Assembly: GCA_022702545.1 (NCBI GenBank)
Contig: JAHRBC010000002.1
Location: 2,790,001 to 2,854,000, forward strand
Source of the DNA: Phycomyces nitens
Lineage: Eukaryota > Mucoromycota > Mucoromycetes > Mucorales > Phycomycetaceae
DNA: 64,000 nucleotides
Direction: 5' to 3'
Under the pieces are notes generated by a model. That model worked only from the letters and a program-made list of their open reading frames with translations, was not told the DNA's origin and made no database searches. Positions within the stretch are counted from its first letter, which is position 1. Every line of letters starts with the position of its first letter. Shown piece after piece: positions 38,152 to 50,628 of this stretch. Both the position numbers and the translations under genes were made by a program.

Positions 38152-39745
38152 ATGCTTATCAACGGCTCCAAGTTTGCCTGTGGGACCTGCATAAAGGTAT
38201 ACCGTCAGATCACAAAAAATATCAAACAATACATATTCTTGTTTTTTTTTATTTATTTTTTTATTTTTTTATTGGTTTTAGGGTCATCGCTCTTCGCACT
38301 GCAGCCATACTGATCGCCCTCTTTTCAAAATCCGAAAGAAAGGACGGCCCGTGAGCCAATGTACCTATTGTAGAGATCTCAGAAGGACCAAACAGATACA
38401 TGTCAAATGTGTTTGCACTGAAAGAGGTATGTAACTGTATGGTATAGGCACATTCTAGCAGGGGTCTAATGCTCTATTTTTATTTGTTGTTTGTTTGTAT
38501 CCCAAAGAAGTGTCCACCCGCCCGCCTCAGGAGCTCTGCCATCCATGCCATCTGCTCACCAACAAGAAGGCTAGCAAGGCGTATGTAGGCACACCAAACG
38601 AATTGGATGCCAAACTTCTTATCAATCAACAGCCCACCTCTAGCACACAAAAATGTACTTGCCAGCACAAAACAACCGTGCGCACAATCCCTACCGACTA
38701 CTCATCCTTGAACACCGACCAAATATCGCCAAACAGTATTGAATACACTCAAAATTTTATGAACGACGAAATAAACCCATGGACCCTCCACGACCAAGAC
38801 CAGGACGTCTTTCAGTATAACAGCAACGTCAGTCTCAGCAACGTCAGTCTCAGCACCAGCAGCAGAAGCAGCACCAAGAGCACCAGCAGTTCAAGCAGCA
38901 CCAATTTTAGCTTCGTCTTCCAGTCTCCAACCATCTCAAAACACCCCAAGCTTCGGCTCAGCAAGATTAAACGCAGTCAATCAGCATCTACTCAATCTCT
39001 CGAACGAAACAAGCGAGTCCACGAGGGCTATATATCTGATCAGAGTACACTTTCGCCTCCCGAACAGACCCTCAGCCACGCATTCAACTATTCTCTGCCC
39101 CTTGTAGACGAACGATATGTAAAAGACATTGAAGTGGAAGGTTATGGCCAGCGTCCTTCTGAACTGGCGGCCCCTCCTGCGTACGATTATATATCGAGTG
39201 AAGAGTTTTCAAACGAGATGAATCTGGCGGACACCGAAGAGTTGACGGCCCTACTGAACGATGTGCTGAGTCATCGGGAAACCATGTCTACCGGCACTGT
39301 GTCTTCGGATACGCTGTCTTATGTTTCGGTTCCTCCGTCTCCAAAAGGCCACCCGCCTACCTATGCCATGAGTTGTCTCCCCCCCACCCCTCCTCAGATG
39401 CCCCCGACAATGTGCGGACTGGCCGGGCCTCAGCAGCGTTGCCAGCCCAGAAAAGACTCCCAAGGCGAGTCAGTTGTCATTACCATTACCCCGTTGCCTC
39501 AGTTCAATAGCCGTCGCTCTTCTTCCCAGAGCCTGCCTGATTCAACCTCTCCAACCATGACGCGAGTGATGACCTGCCATTGCGGTCCATCGTGTACCTG
39601 TATTGGGTGCTTTGTTCACTCAAACAACATGTTTTTCCCTACAGAAGTCGTCGATCCTTTTGCAGGATTTATGAACCACCCAATTTCCTCTGCTTCTTCA
39701 ATGTACAGCTCAGACGACGAAAGTTTACACCTCCTGGGCATGTAA
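38152..39745 (+). CDS. CUF1: Copper-fist transcription factor, Cuf1/Mac1-like
   Basis: This is a DNA-binding copper regulator. Three exons (38152-38196, 38282-38426, 38508-39745) give 475 residues. Residues 1 to about 65 form the copper-fist zinc module: LINGSKFACGTCIKGHRSSH with Cys10, Cys13, Cys22 and His24, the minor-groove element KKGRP (34-38), then CTYC and a closing CVC. A long serine-rich, probably disordered centre follows. Near residue 418 is a second cluster, CHCGPSCTCIGCFVH, with spacing C-x-C-x3-C-x-C-x2-C-x2-H. That is the Cu(I)-sensing motif of fission-yeast Cuf1 and resembles the repeats of Mac1. This suggests a factor that activates copper-uptake genes when copper is scarce and is silenced by Cu(I) binding, rather than an Ace1/Amt1-type metallothionein activator. 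The stop is 228 bp from the convergent MMAB stop. Confidence 0.93.
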
Positions 39746-39973
39746 ATCAACTCTTAATTCCAACGTCCATTCGATCCTTTCCTGCCTATTTTTTTTATAT
39801 ATGAACCTCTTTATTTTTGATTTTTGATTTCTTATGCAAGTCTTTTTTTATTTTTTTTTATTTTTATATGTATATAAGCACCCTTTATATTTTCTGTACT
39901 GAACTATAGAATCCCTCTCCCCCCAAATATGTATGCTTTACTGTAAGATCTTTCAATAATATATTTTGTACAA

Positions 39974-40926
39974 TCAAGCTGGCTTGGTATAAATTCTCTC
40001 TGGTTCTCCAATCTTATGAGCAGCTGTGCGGGCAGCATTGAACAGATAATCACTCAATCTGCAGAAATCATTAGGATTTTATCGCTTGAATCCCTGGGCT
40101 GCTTACCTGTTGAGATAGACACCCACACTGATATCACACAGCTGATCGCGCACGAGTGATTGCACTCCTCTCTCTGCACGACGACATACAGAGCGTGATA
40201 CGTGAAGACTGGCACTCGCCTTTCCTCCTGACTGTAAAAAAAACCATTAGTAAGTATTCAAGAAATCGATTTGAAATAAGTACCGGAAGAATGAATTTGG
40301 TCAATCTTGGCAATTCTGCGTCCATGGCATCGATCCACTTTTCAAGCTGGACAGCATGTTCACCATCCTCATCAAACAAAGTTTTTTCTAATGATTGGAA
40401 TAAGTAAAACAGAGCCACCTAAAATACACCATCTTACGCAATTTCTTTTCGTTGGATCTATCGCGGGGAGTAGCAATGTTGGATCCAATATCTTGCAATA
40501 AGCATTGGATCTACAGAAAAAAAAACAGGATTAGGATCGAGATCTTCAGCCTCATGGTATTCCGTACCTGCAACAACTGCTCGACCAGATCAGTAGAGTT
40601 TTGATCTTCCAGATATGCCATTGCCAATCTAAACATCCAGCTGTTTAAACCTCTTCTCTTGCAGTTAATCTTACCCAATGTTGGAACTCAGCTCATCAGT
40701 GGTTCCTGAAAACCAAAGAAATGTTTAAGTGTTTGCTAATGGATTTAGGCGCGGTTGTTACCTAGTGCCTCGAATACAACATCGTCCTTTTCAAGACGTT
40801 CTCCATTGTAAAGGCCAGAGGTTCCTACAAGGAAAAAAAAAAAAAAAAAACATTAGAATAACCGTGCGATGCAATGTCATGATTACTGCATTTACCCTTG
40901 TCGCCTGTCTTTGTGTAGATCTTCAT
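39974..40926 (-). CDS. MMAB: ATP:cob(I)alamin adenosyltransferase (MMAB/PduO type)
   Basis: This enzyme makes adenosylcobalamin, cofactor of methylmalonyl-CoA mutase, by moving the adenosyl group from ATP to cob(I)alamin. Eight exons (40896-40926, 40762-40824, 40675-40705, 40568-40628, 40438-40510, 40284-40387, 40107-40231, 39974-40058) give 190 residues. All family blocks are present: MKIYTKTGDKGTSGLYNGER, GTTDELSSNIGLA, QDIGSNIATPR, FILPSGGKASASLHVSRSV, CRRAERGV and YLNRLSDYLFNAARTAA. Seven spliceosomal introns exclude bacterial contamination. There is no clear mitochondrial presequence ahead of the conserved start; either it is absent or an upstream exon was missed. The gene implies that this fungus uses vitamin B12, unlike most Dikarya. 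Confidence 0.95.
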
Positions 40927-43384
40927 TGTCTAAGGTCATTGTCAGGTTGGCAATTCTGACGTCTGATTCCTTTAGTATTACCTGGTGATTTAGAAAAGAA
41001 TGCTATACAAAGCTACTGATTTAATACTTGCTTTATATTTATTAAAAAAAACGCGCCTTGTCTTCTGCAGTCACATCTACAAGAGTAGATTAAGATGGGA
41101 ACACAGTGCTAAATGATATCTCTTTATTTAATTGTTAGCTTTGAAAGGGTTTCAATATGCTGAATAATAGACATCTTATATCATTTAGAGGCCTTGTGGG
41201 TATATGGGTGGTTCTGGTCGTCTAGAGAAACGGGCAATAGTCTAGGCATAGATTGGAGTCTATGGATATTACTGTTTGACATGGTGCCCCAACATCGATT
41301 CAACCTGCACGGCATTCATTAGCACTAGAGAAACACTCTTCTGCATTCCGCATATTAAAAACGTATGGACTTGTGTACTAGCCAAGGTTACACATTTTAA
41401 TCTTGGGAAACAAAGTTTTTTATTTTTTATTATTTTTTATTCTTTCATCTATTTACTTGTAAAAAATGCAATTAGTTTTGCTACAGTAAAAAAAATAATC
41501 TGTGCACCAAAAGTACGACTAGGCATGTCTAATGGAATACAGATCTATTCTTGAAAGAAGCACAAACCAGACCGTCAAGCCTGGAATTATTTTTTGAAAA
41601 GGAGCCAAATCTCTCTTGATAAGAATCCCTCTGTTGTTCTTGGTTGGAAGAACGTTTAACCCAAATGTCCGTGAATCTTTATTAGCATTGTTGTTGCAGT
41701 ACTAGACAGAATCAAATAGTAGTTGCTTGACATGATATAATTGCTGATATATGCACAGATGTGTGTATTGAATCAAACTAGATTCAATTGAGCAATTCTG
41801 AATAAGACAAAATAGTAATAATCTAGACATAGGCGAATAACAGTCTGTTGTAATAATATCCTAATCACGCAATTTCTTATACAGCCTCGATGACATCTAA
41901 AATAAAGCATCATTTACAAGTGAGCCATTTTTTTATGAACAAACCATTGCAAAACTACCATACAACCCCAATAATCCAAAACAGCCAAGAAATCAATTGA
42001 ATAAAAGAAAACTTTTTTTTTACATGAGACTCCATTGACACGCATACATTAGCAATCATATTTAGGATCCTGTCTTTGTAGTCTGGGGCACCATTACTTG
42101 GCAAGTAGACATTAATATACAACAAAAGCAAGATGCCATTGGAATAGCACAAGCATTAAAGATTGGGACTCTTGTCTAGGTGTCTCAGAGTCTTTATATT
42201 GGGCCATACAGATATATGCTGCTTGGTCCATGATATATTTATATTTCTTGGGAATTATTAGATGGCTTTGTAGGCTGTCATTCCCAAATCCCAGCTATAG
42301 ATTACCTTGAAAATGACACCTTGCAATATTATAATACATGAATTGGAAGAAAGACCCAATAGTCTAGAGGAATTTTGTGGGTAAATGTCATCCCTAATTG
42401 CCTTTGGGATCAAGGATATTCAAAATATCAGACAAGTATGTCGGTTGCCTGTAGATTTTTGTACATCTCAAAGTATGTGCCCCTTGAAGCTTATTATATT
42501 CAATAACCGACATAATTATGCGTGTTTATTAAGGCAGATCAATTTTGGTTCATGACGGAAAATTATGGTAGATATTGGATATCAACAGGCCTTGTCTTGA
42601 GGCCTCAAGAATGAATATCATTCAATGCTAGCCAATAACAATTTAAATTTGTGCTCTTGTCTCTGGAAATATACGTTTATCTGTGTCTCTATAGACTAGA
42701 TCCCATCCTTTTTTTTATACATGGTAATGCCTCGGTACTAGAGACATTTTTTTAAATAAAAAGTTGGATCACTAGAGTTTCATGGACTGGGTTTCTTGCA
42801 GTTTATTCCTTTTTGTTGTTGGTGTGACATCTAAAACTTCATTTAGAAAGCCACCTTGAGTAAAGAGTTGTGTGGTTATGACTAAGCGTATTAATTTGAT
42901 ACGAGTTAGTCTATTCATGAGATTGTGTTCTTCAAGTAACAAACTTGGTAAAATAGCATCAGACAATAAGGCATAGGTGAGTAGGATACTAAATGACGTC
43001 ATAAATGAAGGTTCTCAATAAGTTGAATTGTTACCTGGTGGGGTCCCAGGACTCCAAGCCAGGTAAACTGGAAGCAAGTTTATAAAGAAGTTCAAAGAAA
43101 AAGAGGAGATTTTCTTTCTAAAAAAAAGGGGGGAGAAATATAATACAACAGAGTTTGTTCGTTTTCGTTGGATCGGCCTTGTATCCAAACCAAGTCAAAC
43201 CAAAAAAATAAATAAAAAATAAAATCAAATCCCCATCACAAAAGAGATAATAACACGACCCCCAAACCCCCCCTCTTTTATTTACTCCTCTTCTATTTAT
43301 TGGATTTTTCTTGTTTCTCTCAAAGAACTTGGATACTACGCTACAAACAAACAATCCTCTTTAACCCTTGTCCGAGAGTTTAGA
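40927..43384. other. Intergenic region with a possible LINE relic
   Basis: This is about 2.46 kb between divergent MMAB (-) and transportin (+) starts. Apart from the endonuclease-like fragment listed separately and a coding-looking minus-strand frame near 42772-43002, I see no gene. The last 250 bp before 43385 are A- and C-rich and should contain the transportin promoter. Confidence 0.5.
41955..42152 (-). mobile_element. Possible decayed LINE endonuclease fragment
   Basis: A 65-codon minus-strand frame contains YINVYLPSNGAPDYKDRILN. This resembles the (I/L)xNVYxP...YxxxI block of the exonuclease-endonuclease-phosphatase domain of non-LTR retrotransposons. No reverse transcriptase was seen nearby. 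It is short and therefore uncertain. Confidence 0.3.
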
Positions 43385-46300
43385 ATGAGCGATTGGAAAC
43401 CACAACAGCAAGGTCTTCGAGAACTGATCGTCGTATTACGAAATGGAATCAGTCCTGACGGCCACGATCAGGCGATCGTACAACAGGTAGGGAATGGCTA
43501 TGGATATATAAAAAAGAGTCTAGTCCTTTGCAGATCGTTGCTGATCCAACCCGAGAATAGCGATTGGAATCGTTTAATGAGATTGAAGATTACAATTCGT
43601 ACCTCGTCTACATTTTGACAGTAATGAGAAACGAAGATGCATATACGCGTGCGATTGCTGGCTTGACATTAAAAAACAACATTCGATCCCATTTCAACAA
43701 CATCCCACTCTATGTTCTCGAGTACGTAAAGAGCTGCTGTACTGCCTCACTTCAGTTTCCCGAATCCGATGAAGGAGTGCGCAGAGCTGTCGGGTCTGTA
43801 ATCACAGCTTTGGTCACACAAGGAGAGGTCCATAATTGGCCTGAGATCCTTGAGATCCTCGTAAACCAACTAGACAGCCCTAATATCATTTCAGTACAGG
43901 TAATTTGGTTTTTGGTTATCTCACAAGATCTCATGTCGCCTTTTATGGCTTTAGATGGCCTGGAATTGCCTGAGCAAGATTTGCGAGGATGCAGCAAGGG
44001 ATTTGGATCAGGAAATTAATGGAATACGGCCTCTGAGCTATATGATCCCAAAGTTTATCCAGTTCTTTTACCACCATGACACAAGGCTGCGTGTTCAAGC
44101 CATTGGTTCCACAGGACAGTTTGTTTTGCTAGGCTCACAATCTCTCATGTGCCACATGGAAGCTTATCTGGCAGGCCTGTCTGAAAATACAAACCACCCA
44201 AGTTCAGAAGTGCAAGTAGAAGTGTGTCGCTCACTGGTCATGGTTCTCGAGGCCCGTCCAGACAAACTCAAACCATTACTGCCTCAAATTATTGAATACA
44301 TGATATATTCTACCAATAACCCAAATGAACAGGTCGCACTTGAAGCATGCGATTTCTGGTTACAATTCGCAAACGTGGATAGTTTTGGAGAAAGTCTATT
44401 ACCATATTTGCAGTATGTCGTACCAGCTTTGCTAAGCAAGATGGTCTATTCAGAAACAGATTTAATGATGTTTGACGGTGATGAGGAAGACTATAATGTA
44501 GCAGATAATGAGTGTGACATAGCACCTAGATCTTACCGCCACAAGACAATCGTACAGTCCAAGAAGAAAGATAACCAGGACGACGAGGACGAGGACGAGG
44601 ACGATAATGATGATGATGATGGAGACGGCGATCATGATCCAGAGGACGACATAGAGGAAGATGAAGAAGATGAAGGAGACTTTGACGACGACGACTTTTA
44701 TTCAGAATGGACATTGCGCAAATGCAGTGCGGGTACCTTGGACCGACTCTCTAATGTATACACCGATAATCTTGTCTCGGCCCTTTTGAAAGTCGTAAAC
44801 CATAACTTGATGAGCAATGACTGGAAGCAGAAAGAGTGTGGTATATTGGCTTTGGGTGCTGTAGCTGAAGGTAAGAAAACAAAGAGGTGGGTTGGCAGGC
44901 ATCTGACGGCAATACAATGCTATAGGTGGCATAAAAGCAATTGAGCCTCATTTGCCTAGCCTGATTCCCTTCTTGATCAAATGTCTGGATGATCCAAAGG
45001 TAGTTCAATTGCAATCTCTTTCTTGGAACCAAACAAAACATATCAAACTAAAGCAATATTTCTTAAAATCCTCTCTGTACATCTATTTTATTTTATTTTA
45101 TTATTATTATCATCATTATTTATTGTGGACGTTGATGGGATCTAGCCTTTGGTACGATCTATTTCTTGCTGGGCAATTAGCAGATATTCAAAGTGGTGTG
45201 TTGACCAATGCTTTACACCTACTGGACGAGAGGACTTCTTTGAACCCGTCCTCCTCAAGCTTCTCGATGTACTTTTGGACCGAAACAAGCGTGTACAGGA
45301 GGCAGCTTGTTCTGCATTTGCAACATTGGAAGAACGAGCGATGGAGCAACTCGAGCCTTACCTCCAAGTCATCCTCAGCAAAATCAATGCCGCATTCAGA
45401 CTCTACCAGCACAAGAATCTTCTTGTGCTATATGATGCTCTGGGCACATTGGCCGAATCTGTCGGAGAGGCACTTAATCAGCCAATGTGTGTTTCGGTTA
45501 TGATGCCTCCACTCATCGAAAAATGGAATGGCTTGACAGACCAAAGCACAGACCTATTTCCTCTTCTAGAAGTATGCCATGGAAACAAACAAAAAGAAAT
45601 GTACTCAATTTTTTTTTAAAAAAAATATTCTTTTTTGTACAATAGTGCCTCTCTTCCATCACCACAGCCCTTCGTGATGGATTCGCACCCTATGCAGAAC
45701 CAGTATTCTCTCGGTGTGTCAAGTTAATAGCCTCTCATTTTAACAGCCAATATATATTCAGTATGCACCCCGATCAGTTTGATCCCCCAGATGTAGAGTT
45801 CTTGATCGTTGCCTTGGATTTGCTGAGTGGCATGGTCCAAGGGTTTGGCAGCCTGATCAATCCTTTTGTAGCCTCGTCTGATCCCCCTCTCGTCGGTCTC
45901 CTTGTCGTCTGCATTCATGTGAGTTTTGATAAGCATTTATTGATTGTATATATTAACCATGACAATGGTCAATGTTAGGATCCTGTCATAGAAGTTTTGC
46001 AGTCAACATATGCTCTAATCGGAGACCTTGCAATTGCTTGTTTTGACCAGATCGAAAACAATTTGCCCGATTTTATGCCAGAGCTTATCAAACAACTCTC
46101 ACCAGATATTAATTCCGTATCAGTATACAATAACGCTACTTGGGCAGCGGGTGAGATTGCTATGCGATGGAACGGGATAGACGCCTATGCTGAAGCGCTG
46201 TTGGAGTGCTTGATCCCAATTTTGACTGACCCAGAGGCACCCGAGTCTCTTCAGGAAAATGTTATAATTACCATTGGCCGCCTAGGACTCTCCTGCTCCC

Positions 46301-46783
46301 ATATTCTAAGCCAACAGCCAACACACTTTGTTCGTCCCTGGCTAAGAAAGTCAAGAGACATCTCTGAAAATAGCGAAAAAGACACAGCTTTCCAGGGAAT
46401 GTGTCGACTCATCAATGTGTCTCCAAATCACTTTATTGATGTAAGATATCATGTTGATCAATGTTAAACACGACATAACAATTAATTGATTTGGTATGGG
46501 TTTTTATTTCAGGAATTGCCCACGTTACTTGTCATAATTTCTCAATGGGAAGACCCTTCGCCAGAGCTTTTTAGATCATTTGGAGAGGTAGGGATTCCAA
46601 GATAAAATATTGTTTTTTTTTATATATTATTTCTCTTATTTACCATATACATATTTCTGTATACAATAGACCATTCTTGGCTATAATAATATGCTCACAC
46701 CCGAGAAATGGAAAGAGAATTGGGAATGCGTTGGAAAGAGCTACCGAAACAAACTTACAGAACGCTATGGTATTACCGGGTAA
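43385..46783 (+). CDS. KAP104: Transportin (karyopherin beta-2, Kap104-like)
   Basis: This is an importin that carries PY-NLS cargoes such as mRNA-binding proteins into the nucleus and releases them on Ran-GTP. Nine exons (43385-43486, 43561-43899, 43955-44870, 44926-44999, 45146-45571, 45646-45918, 45979-46440, 46513-46587, 46670-46783) give 926 residues, close to human TNPO1 (898). It is a HEAT-repeat solenoid throughout. Landmarks are [13 protein letters not shown] at the N-terminus, [19 protein letters not shown], an acidic loop of about 40 Asp/Glu-rich residues (about 355-393; the H8 loop that couples Ran to cargo release), [39 protein letters not shown] and [14 protein letters not shown]. 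Intron 4 (45000-45145, 146 bp) is longer than usual here. The conserved order identifies Kap-beta2 rather than importin-beta1. Confidence 0.96.
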
Positions 46784-47780
46784 TAATATTTTTTTTACAG
46801 AAGCCAACAAGCAAAAACGTTAAGCTATCAACCCCAAGCTGTGTAAAAACCCAACTACAATATATAAAAATTGAATATACTGGTTAAACTCATTTTTTTT
46901 TTAAAAAAAAATGTAAATCTTGGGGAATATTACTATTTTTTTTTATTAGTCGATGTTTTCAATTTAATTTAATAGGGATTTTTCTAATCTCGGTTATGTA
47001 AACACTCCTTGTCAATTGATTATATTTTGAAATCTTGGTAGCCTTTTAACTGATTTTATACTTTATTACTACATTTTCTCGTGTGCTTAAAAACAAGGCA
47101 TATCTATCGCAAATATTAGGAAATTTGCTGTTTTATAAAGTATAATGTGAGTTACGCTGTGCGTCTTTACTGCTCTGTGATTTTTTTTGTTTGTATAAAA
47201 ATTTATTGGGTTAAGAAAACAAAGTCTTGATTCCTAGAGAGAAGAGGTATATTTGGGTGAAATTAAGATATATGTATATATATATAATTTCAAGAGAGCA
47301 AAAAAGGCTTATAATGAATATAGAAAACCATACTAGAAATGAAGAGATATTTTTGGTTCCTCAAAACCAAGAATAAAACTTCCTTGACTTTGGCATTCTA
47401 GTTTTTTTTTTACTTTTACATGACAATATGCTTTTTCGATCTTGGGAATAAATAAATAAAGTAACAAAGGCTGAAATAGCTCGAACTCTTATCTATTACA
47501 AGGTAAATTGATAAACTTTATAAAATGTATTAGTATTATTAGATATTTATTTGGAATTGTAGCGTATATAAAATGTCATGGATTTTTTCACTAATTAAAA
47601 CAAAACAAACCTGAATATAATTGGGTTTATTTATAAAGTAAGAGAAAAAACAACTAGCAAAAATTAGAAACAGTAGGGTTGTGTTGAATAGTGTTTTGTA
47701 TCAGGAATTGAAGGCAAGATAAGACAGTAAAAAAAAGGTAATGTTTTCTTGGATCAATGAGTAAAAATACATCGTCAGTA
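46784..47780. other. AT-rich intergenic region
   Basis: This is about 1 kb after the transportin stop, very AT-rich with repeated A and T runs and a (TA)n tract near 47276-47286. It leads into the Tc1-type element. No gene was seen. Confidence 0.55.
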
Positions 47781-47785
47781 ATTAC

Positions 47786-49016
47786 ACTGAGTGGGAGAAA
47801 TTAAAGAAACATTTTATAGCCCGCAAAACCTCACAAAAAAAAACCTCGCATTCATATATCAAAAAAAGATGAAAAAATAGTGTAATGAGTATAGGAGACT
47901 CAAGGTAAATAAAAAGGAGTGTTATCTTTCAAAATATATAATAATATTGATTATTTATTAATACTTTGTAGGACCACCTTTAGCATCTATGACTGCCTGG
48001 CACCTTTTATGCATACTGGAAATTAGGCTTTCCAAGTATTCCTTTAGAGTACGCCTCTATTCCCTCTCCAAAGCATGTCTAATATAATATAAACTGTATA
48101 AGTTATATCTTCTGGACCTAATTCTCTTTCCAAGATAGTCCCAAAGGTGCTCAATTGGATTGAGATCAGGGCTTTGGGCTAGCCAGTCAGGCAAAAGTTT
48201 CAGCCTGTGCTGCTTCTTCCAGGTCATAGTCATCTTGCTCACATGATAGCTGGAATTGTCCTCTTGAAGTTTGAATTGTCTCCAACTTGATTTTTCTTTA
48301 AATCTAGCAAGGGAGGGAAGATATCACTCTTCTAAGGTCTGGATATACTTAGAAGGAATCAATCTTCCCTGGCACAAACTTTAAATCTCCGTCACCATTG
48401 TCAAAGAAACATCTCCAAACTTCATAGTTGGTGAGATGAAAGTAGAGAGAAGACCGGTATTGTTGTACCAAAGAACTATCCGGCATCCATCACTTCCGTG
48501 GAGCGTGAAGTACGATTCATCAGACCAGATGATGGAGTTCTATTCTGTGATGCTCCAATGGAGATGAGCCTTTGCCCATTTCAAACGTTTTTTCTGATTT
48601 TCTTTGGAGGTCTTAGGCTTTTTGATCAATCTCCTAGAGTATATTCCTCGTTTATAAATAAATTTGCAGAAAGTCTTGGCTGGTTTAGATGTGGTAGTAG
48701 ACTTTCACAAAGATGTCATTGTCTGTGTTGGATCCTTCATGATCTCCCGAAGAACCTCTCTTCCATCCCTCTCCGTAAGCTTTAGTGGTCTGCCTAGGTT
48801 CTTAACTCTTTCGTATGAGCCAGTATTTTTGTAGTGTTTGAGTACTCTTGTTACAACAAGCTTGCTAACATTGAGCTTTCTGGCAATGTCACATTGATTA
48901 GTGCCATTTACAATGCTCTCATGTACAATAATGGCGCGGGTAACATTGTCCGTCCTTTTCTTGCTTTTAGAAGAGATCTCAGGCAGCAATCTAGTGTTGT
49001 TGTTTTGTTGATTCAT
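47786..49016 (-). mobile_element. Decayed Tc1/mariner-type transposon
   Basis: The minus strand from 49016 down to about 47955 encodes a Tc1-like transposase in broken frames. The N-terminal part (49016-48705) has two helix-turn-helix units (ARKLNVSKLVVTRVLKHYKN, GRPLKLTERDGREVL). A TGA then interrupts the frame near 48705, and a TAG follows just before NSIIWSDESYF, the first catalytic Asp block. The last part (48242-48057) has WLAQSPDLNPIEHLWDYLGK with the remaining catalytic acidic residues. At 47786 the + strand reads CACTGAGTGGGAGAAATTAA after a TA, similar to the outer ends of Tc1 elements; I could not find the matching inverted end on the right. The element cannot make a transposase. 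Confidence 0.8.
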
Positions 49017-49140
49017 TATTGAGGTATATGGTTTGTTAGTACCTTGTAAGGGAAATAAGAATACTGTGGGAGTGTTATTTATTGAAGAAAGAATATTATG
49101 ATTGCTTGTATACTATTATTCAAATTTCCTTGTAATTAAA

Positions 49141-49280
49141 GTCCCCGTCGTGTAATGGTTGGTTATCACTGTAGCAGTGTGAAGTGTATGTGTGTGCCTG
49201 CTGTGTAACTGTTCCTGAGATGTTAACTTGCCAGGGTCATTAGCAAGTAGTAACCGGAGATCGGTTGAGGAGTATGTATT
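49141..49280 (+). pseudogene. tRNA-like fragment (Asp/Glu-type 5' domain)
   Basis: The sequence TCCCCGTCGTGTAATGGTTG (49142-49161) looks like the acceptor 5' strand, D-arm and A box of a tRNA-Asp/Glu. The expected anticodon arm does not follow within normal distance. A possible remnant of the 3' half (GGAGATCGGTTGAGGAG, near 49255) appears about 90 bp too late and lacks a good B box. A relic tRNA or the head of a tRNA-derived SINE is more likely than a working tRNA. Confidence 0.35.
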
Positions 49281-49399
49281 TCACTCAACTGTGGTGTGTA
49301 TATCACATAGAGCATCTTAATTGAACCGTCGTTTATAAGAGCCGAAGTGTCAGTTATACAGCAAATTTCGGGTTCATATTATTTTTTTTATTTAAAAGA

Positions 49400-50620
49400 T
49401 GCTAACACATCCATATATCTCACTGTAATAATACAAAAGTAACAGATATATATCAAACATCATATATCACCTGTACTTCCAATTAACAAAGAACATCATT
49501 TATAAACATTTATATAGACCATTCTATGATCATCCGCTATACATGTTGTTCAATGACAATGCTAATATTATCATGTTTGTAAAGGTTATTATGGCCAATG
49601 TGCTACAAAAAAGGGCAAGTTTTTTGACTATGATTTCGACATTTGATTAGCACCTCATGGCAATGACAAGATGCATTGAAATGGCATGTCAAAACCATTT
49701 GACATGAAATCTCTAAAGCTTGTATATAACTTTTACTGGAATATATATATTCATATATTGTAGCAGTAACCCTAACGTAAGTATTGTATGTTTTATCTTC
49801 ATGTAATTTTAAAGATATTTCATTCCTGAATAAAAAGCGCACAGACCACTTTAGAGTAACGTACAGAAACTAATCGCCGTTCAAAGAAGTACCACTGTCT
49901 TTAAAGATATTCCCACACCGATGAACACCATCTTTCAAACTGATACTACGATTTAAAAGTTCTTTACTTGTTTACTTGTTTCTATTGAAAAAGAAGTAGT
50001 CTTAACATTAGCTCAATCAAACTTATTTACATACAAATATGCGTTTCCATATATAGAGGAGCAATACATTCCCACACTTTGATGACTTCATCACCTGAAA
50101 AATTTTCTATATCTTAGCGCACTGGGGGCAAGGTTTTGCTTTTTTCCCTTTCCCTCTCTCTTTCCATTTCATCGCCGCAAACCAATATTTGGATCCAGGT
50201 TAGTACAAATATCTTTCCATCTCCTCTTCATCCATATTCCATCTCATACTACACGTCCTTTATAACCATAAAGACGCGTTATTGATGATGGATGGATGTT
50301 TTTCACGTTTGGATCATTGTATTTTTGCCACAAAAACTCACATTTTTTTTTACTTGTTTCTTGTCTCTATACGCGCCTATTAATCAGAAAGTCAAGTACA
50401 TGGGTCCACTTTACATCTGCCACTGTCTGAGCAAGTCCAAATGGTCTTATAGTCATGTTCCGAAGGTCCGCTTTGTGCTCAACAGCCATCCACCTATTGT
50501 CATTCTACAAGGAGCGTTTCAAAAAATTGAAACATTTTTTCAAGGCCATGTCAAGATGAGAATTGCAAGTCAATGCCATTAGATTACAAGTTACCGGTGG
50601 TTCGCTGACTCCAACATGAG
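49400..50620. other. AT-rich intergenic region
   Basis: No gene was recognised. A + strand frame at 50292-50582 has a coding-like composition in its second half (for example KVRFVLNSHPPIVILQGAF) but no known domain, and it ends at the edge of the tandem repeats. Confidence 0.45.
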
Positions 50621-50628
50621 TATGTCAA

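Noticed and set aside
39974..40926. Bacterial contamination as the source of the cobalamin adenosyltransferase
   Set aside because: The gene has seven short spliceosomal introns with fungal splice sites and sits between normal fungal genes.
49141..49280. Functional tRNA gene
   Set aside because: No anticodon arm or B box occurs at the required distance from the A box, and the acceptor 3' strand is missing.
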